A DNA stretch of 64,000 bases from Thiodiazotropha sp050291245 (GTDB taxonomy: Bacteria > Pseudomonadota > Gammaproteobacteria > Chromatiales > Chromatiaceae), in assembly GCA_050291245.1 (NCBI GenBank), contig JBNKJP010000002.1, forward strand, positions 1-64,000. Direction: 5' to 3'. Both the position numbers and the translations under genes were made by a program. Below are positions 61,141 to 64,000 of the stretch, in pieces. Below the pieces are notes generated by a model. That model was not told where the DNA came from. It made no database searches and worked only from the letters and a program-made list of their open reading frames with translations. How positions within the stretch are numbered: position 1 is the first letter of the stretch; every line of letters begins with the position of its first letter.

Positions 61141-63158
61141 GCATACCCGAATCGGTCATCGAGCAGATCGAGCGTCTGCGCCAGGAGATCGACTACCACA
61201 ATCGCCAGTACTACGTTTACGACGCTCCCCAGATCAACGACAGTGCCTATGATCGCCTGATGCGCGAACTGCAGGCACTCGAAGCCCGCTATCCGCAACT
61301 GATCACCCCCGATTCTCCGACCCAGCGTGTGGGTGACAAGCCTCTGGAAGGTTTCGATGAGGTGGTCCACGCGGTACCCATGCTCTCCCTCGACAACGCC
61401 TTCGACGAAACCGAGATGCAGGAGTTCGAGCGGCGCATCCGGGATCGCCTCAAGCAGCCCGAAGAGCCTATTTGCTATTTGGCCGAACCAAAACTCGATG
61501 GCCTGGCGGTGAGCCTGCGCTACCAGGACGGGCGGCTGGTGCAAGGCGCGACCCGGGGCGATGGCACCCGGGGTGAGGATGTGACCAGCAATGTCCGCAC
61601 CATCAAGGCGATCCCCCTGAAACTTCAGGGCTCGGACTGGCCAAAGGTTCTCGAAGTCCGGGGCGAGGTGTTCATGCCTCGCCAAGGGTTTGACGCCTTC
61701 AATGAACGCGCCCGTGCTGAGGACCAGAAGACCTTCGTCAATCCGCGCAACGCCGCGGCCGGTTCGTTGCGGCAACTCGATCCCCGTATCACCGCGCAAC
61801 GACCCTTGACCTTTTACGCCTATGGTTTCGGAGAGGTCGATCCCGCGCTGGCGGAGATGAACCTCAGTGAACGCATGCGCCGGTTACGTGATTGGGGATT
61901 GCCCATCTCACCGCTGATGGAAGTGGTGGAGGGCAGTGCTGGTTGCATCGACTACTATCGGAACATTCAGGGGCAACGGGACCGGCTGGCCTACGATATC
62001 GACGGGGTGGTGTTCAAAGTGGATGCCCTGACCCTGCAGGAACAACTGGGTTTCGTCTCACGGGCGCCCCGCTGGGCCATCGCCTACAAATTCCCCGCCC
62101 AGGAGGAGATGACCCGGGTGGAGGCGATTGAATTCCAGGTGGGGCGCACCGGGGCGGTGACTCCGGTGGCCCGTCTGCTGCCGGTCTTCGTCGGCGGCGT
62201 CACGGTCAGCAACGCCACCCTGCACAACATGGACGAAGTGCGGCGCAAGGACGTCCGTGTCGGGGATCAGGTGATCGTGCGCAGGGCTGGCGATGTGATC
62301 CCGGAGGTGGTGCAGGTGGTCCTCGCCGAGCGCAGGGAAGAGAGCCAAGTCGTGGAGCTGCCAAGCCACTGCCCGGTCTGCGGTTCGGATATCGTCAGTC
62401 CGGAGGGCGAAGCGGTGTCTCGTTGCTCCGGCGGTCTGTTCTGTCCCGCGCAGCGCAAGGAGGCGATCAAGCATTTCGCCTCCCGCAAGGCCATGGACAT
62501 CGAAGGTCTGGGTGACAAACTGGTGGAACAGTTGATTGAGCGGGAGATGATCCACACCCCGGCGGACCTGTATTCACTCAGCCTGCAACAACTGTCGGGA
62601 CTGGAGCGCATGGCCGAAAAATCGGCGCAGAACCTTCTCGATGCCCTTGCCAAGAGCCGCGACACCACCCTGGCCCGGTTTCTCTACGGCCTGGGTATCC
62701 GGGAGATAGGGGAGGCGACCGCTCAGGCCCTGGCGCAGCATTTCACGACTCTGGAAGCCATCGAACAGGCGGACGAGGAGCAGTTGCAGGAGACCCCGGA
62801 TGTGGGCCCCATCGTCGCGGCGCACATCGTCTCGTTCTTTCGCCAGTCCCACAACCGGGAGGTCATCGATGCCCTGCGGGAGGCCGGGGTGAACTGGCCC
62901 CGGATCGAACGGCCCGATCGGGATGAGCTGCCCCTGGCGGGAAAGACCTTCGTCCTCACCGGCACCCTGAGCCGGCCCCGTGATGCCTTCAAAGAGGAAC
63001 TGGTGGCTCTGGGCGCCAAGGTAGCCGGTAGTGTCTCTGCCAAGACCGACTATTTGGTCGCTGGGGAAGCGGCCGGTTCAAAACTCGCCAAGGCGGAAAA
63101 GCTGGGCGTAGCCGTACTGGACGAAGCCGGGCTGCAGAATCTCCTGGCAACCCTTTGA
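61137..63158 (+). CDS. ligA: NAD-dependent DNA ligase LigA
   Basis: A 673-residue ligase, standard length. Adenylation lysine Lys119 lies in EPKLDGLAV, followed by the OB fold, the four-Cys zinc finger (CPVCGSDIV... CSGGLFC), helix-hairpin-helix motifs and a C-terminal BRCT domain (GKTFVLTGTL). The TTG start overlaps the zipA stop (TTGA). Confidence 0.95.
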   Translation: MSIPESVIEQIERLRQEIDYHNRQYYVYDAPQINDSAYDRLMRELQALEARYPQLITPDSPTQRVGDKPLEGFDEVVHAVPMLSLDNAFDETEMQEFERRIRDRLKQPEEPICYLAEPKLDGLAVSLRYQDGRLVQGATRGDGTRGEDVTSNVRTIKAIPLKLQGSDWPKVLEVRGEVFMPRQGFDAFNERARAEDQKTFVNPRNAAAGSLRQLDPRITAQRPLTFYAYGFGEVDPALAEMNLSERMRRLRDWGLPISPLMEVVEGSAGCIDYYRNIQGQRDRLAYDIDGVVFKVDALTLQEQLGFVSRAPRWAIAYKFPAQEEMTRVEAIEFQVGRTGAVTPVARLLPVFVGGVTVSNATLHNMDEVRRKDVRVGDQVIVRRAGDVIPEVVQVVLAERREESQVVELPSHCPVCGSDIVSPEGEAVSRCSGGLFCPAQRKEAIKHFASRKAMDIEGLGDKLVEQLIEREMIHTPADLYSLSLQQLSGLERMAEKSAQNLLDALAKSRDTTLARFLYGLGIREIGEATAQALAQHFTTLEAIEQADEEQLQETPDVGPIVAAHIVSFFRQSHNREVIDALREAGVNWPRIERPDRDELPLAGKTFVLTGTLSRPRDAFKEELVALGAKVAGSVSAKTDYLVAGEAAGSKLAKAEKLGVAVLDEAGLQNLLATL

Positions 63159-63210
63159 TCGCATTTCGGTATCACGAATCCAAAATGCAGTTTTGATTAA
63201 GCAAAGTTAA

Positions 63211-63289
63211 TAGCCTGGATTCCACTTCGTTCCATCCAGGCTACGCTTTCTCGACCTGGTCGCCTCGTTCCCACGCTCTGCGTGGGAAC
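63211..63289. repeat. Two hairpin repeats after ligA
   Basis: TAGCCTGGAT...ATCCAGGCTA (63211-63242) forms a 10-bp stem, and GTTCCCACGC-TCT-GCGTGGGAAC (63267-63289) a perfect one. The second belongs to the family at 46541. Either may end ligA transcription, though no T-run follows. Confidence 0.65.
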
Positions 63290-63405
63290 GCCTACCTTGG
63301 CTTCAGTAGACCTATCAATTCTGATGAATACGCCATGAATTAGGCGTGCATTTGCAGTTCAATTTCTGAATACCGTTTCCTTTTCGCCAGCCCTTGCTAT
63401 AGTCC

Positions 63406-63436
63406 TTGACCCTGACGCAACGTCAGGCACTAACAT
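63406..63436 (+). promoter_or_regulatory. MerR-type promoter/operator
   Basis: TTGACC (-35) and TAACAT (-10) are separated by 19 bp, longer than optimal, and a perfect dyad CCTGACG-CAA-CGTCAGG (63411-63427) fills the spacer. This is the hallmark of promoters that MerR proteins activate by untwisting. It lies 30 bp before the merR-like gene, so autoregulation is likely. Confidence 0.8.
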
Positions 63437-63465
63437 GATCGGCGTGCACGAAGGAGGGTATATCA

Positions 63466-64000
63466 ATGATGTTGAAAGTAGGCGAACTGGCCAAACGCTG
63501 CGGGCTGACCGTGCGCACGCTGCATCACTACGACACCATCGGTTTGCTCAAGCCCTCGGCACGCTCCGATAGGGGTTACAGATTATATGGGCGAGACGAT
63601 ATCGCGCGTCTGCATCAAATTCAGGCGTTGAGACGACTCGGCCTTTCCCTGTCAGACATCGGAGCGGTTCTGGCAAATCCCGGATCACACCTCGTATCGA
63701 TTATTGGGCAACAACTTGAATATCTGAAAAGACAGATGGATCAAAGCAGGAAACTGCATAATCGATTGTTTCAATTGCATGCCCTGCTGAAACGAGGGGA
63801 GGAGCCGGAACTTGCTGATTGGCTAACGACCCTGGAGATGATGACGATGTACGACAAGTACTTTACTGCGGAAGAACTTGAACGCCTGCCCTTGATTAAT
63901 AACATTGGAGATGATTCCACTCGTCCGGAGTGGGCCGAACTGGTCGGTTCCGTGCGGCAGGCGATGAGTGCGGGCATATCAACAGAAAGTATTGAAGCTC
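63466..64000 (+). CDS. MerR-family transcriptional regulator (runs off window)
   Basis: The first 178 codons of a MerR regulator. It starts MMLKVGELAKRCGLTVRTLH with the winged helix (YDTIGLLKPSARSDRGYRLY), then a long dimerisation helix (about 75-120). The region after about 125 looks like a TipAS-type effector-binding domain, but is cut by the window edge. No N-terminal metal-binding cysteines are evident. AAGGAGGG precedes the ATG. Confidence 0.85.
   Translation, partial: MMLKVGELAKRCGLTVRTLHHYDTIGLLKPSARSDRGYRLYGRDDIARLHQIQALRRLGLSLSDIGAVLANPGSHLVSIIGQQLEYLKRQMDQSRKLHNRLFQLHALLKRGEEPELADWLTTLEMMTMYDKYFTAEELERLPLINNIGDDSTRPEWAELVGSVRQAMSAGISTESIEA

Overview
The window looks like the chromosome of a motile, polar-flagellated gammaproteobacterium, possibly of the Chromatiales/Sedimenticola kind. 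The reasons are a Pseudomonas/Vibrio-type flagellar cluster (fleQ-fleSR-fliEFGHIJ with sigma-54-like promoters), ZipA next to SMC and LigA, RdgC, TmcA, and a PilZ/EAL-HDOD/HD-GYP set. The genus is inference only. Most genes are moderately GC-rich and tightly packed. Several islands are AT-richer, repeat-laden and full of gene fragments.

Layout. (1) 1-8.5 kb, accessory: the right end of an IS66-type element that cuts a membrane-protein gene, then a minus-strand pair of large secreted proteins. One is a CBM2-CBM2-GH5-GH6 bifunctional cellulase. The other has a ricin-type lectin, a discoidin-like domain and an unassigned C-terminal domain. Both use long Pro-Thr-Glu linkers. About 1.2 kb of decayed DNA follows. 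(2) 8.5-11.4 kb: a stand-alone Fe-S/CCG oxidoreductase subunit and a FHA-PilZ pair. (3) 11.7-21.5 kb: flagellar regulators and basal body/export genes. (4) 21.6-28.2 kb: a degenerate EAL-HDOD protein, a small secreted Cys-rich protein, a gene graveyard, two divergent RTX-repeat paralogs with a shared head and tail, and a displaced fliK-flhB2 pair. (5) 28.4-37 kb: pentapeptide-repeat membrane protein, AmrA (AMMECR1), rdgC, three nucleotide-sugar genes (tviB, tviC/wbpP, UDP-glucuronate epimerase) and a B12-binding radical SAM protein. (6) 37.1-46.4 kb: a lipid-glycosylation operon (GT2, LAB_N protein, ArnT-like) that is split by a three-gene signalling operon (HD-GYP regulator, PstS-like binding protein, hybrid kinase) and carries a partial duplication at the far junction. 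(7) 46.7-53.4 kb: tmcA, the AmmeMemoRadiSam pair amrS-amrB coupled to a primase-like gene, an FGGY sugar kinase and queF. (8) 53.8-56.3 kb: an island flanked by palindromic repeats. It holds an unknown effector-like protein followed by a tandem array of membrane-anchored ankyrin proteins and leftover tails, laid out like an effector-immunity locus. (9) 56.8-64 kb: smc-zipA-ligA and a MerR regulator with a textbook operator.

How it works together. c-di-GMP inputs (PilZ, EAL-HDOD, HD-GYP, FleQ) surround the flagellar genes, consistent with control of the swim/attach decision. The cellulase and lectin suggest use of, or attachment to, plant or algal polysaccharide. The nucleotide-sugar and lipid-sugar genes point to surface polysaccharide and lipid modification. 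The strongest candidates for undescribed biology are the 53.8-56.3 kb array and the RTX head/tail paralog pair. No tRNA, rRNA or CRISPR array was seen.
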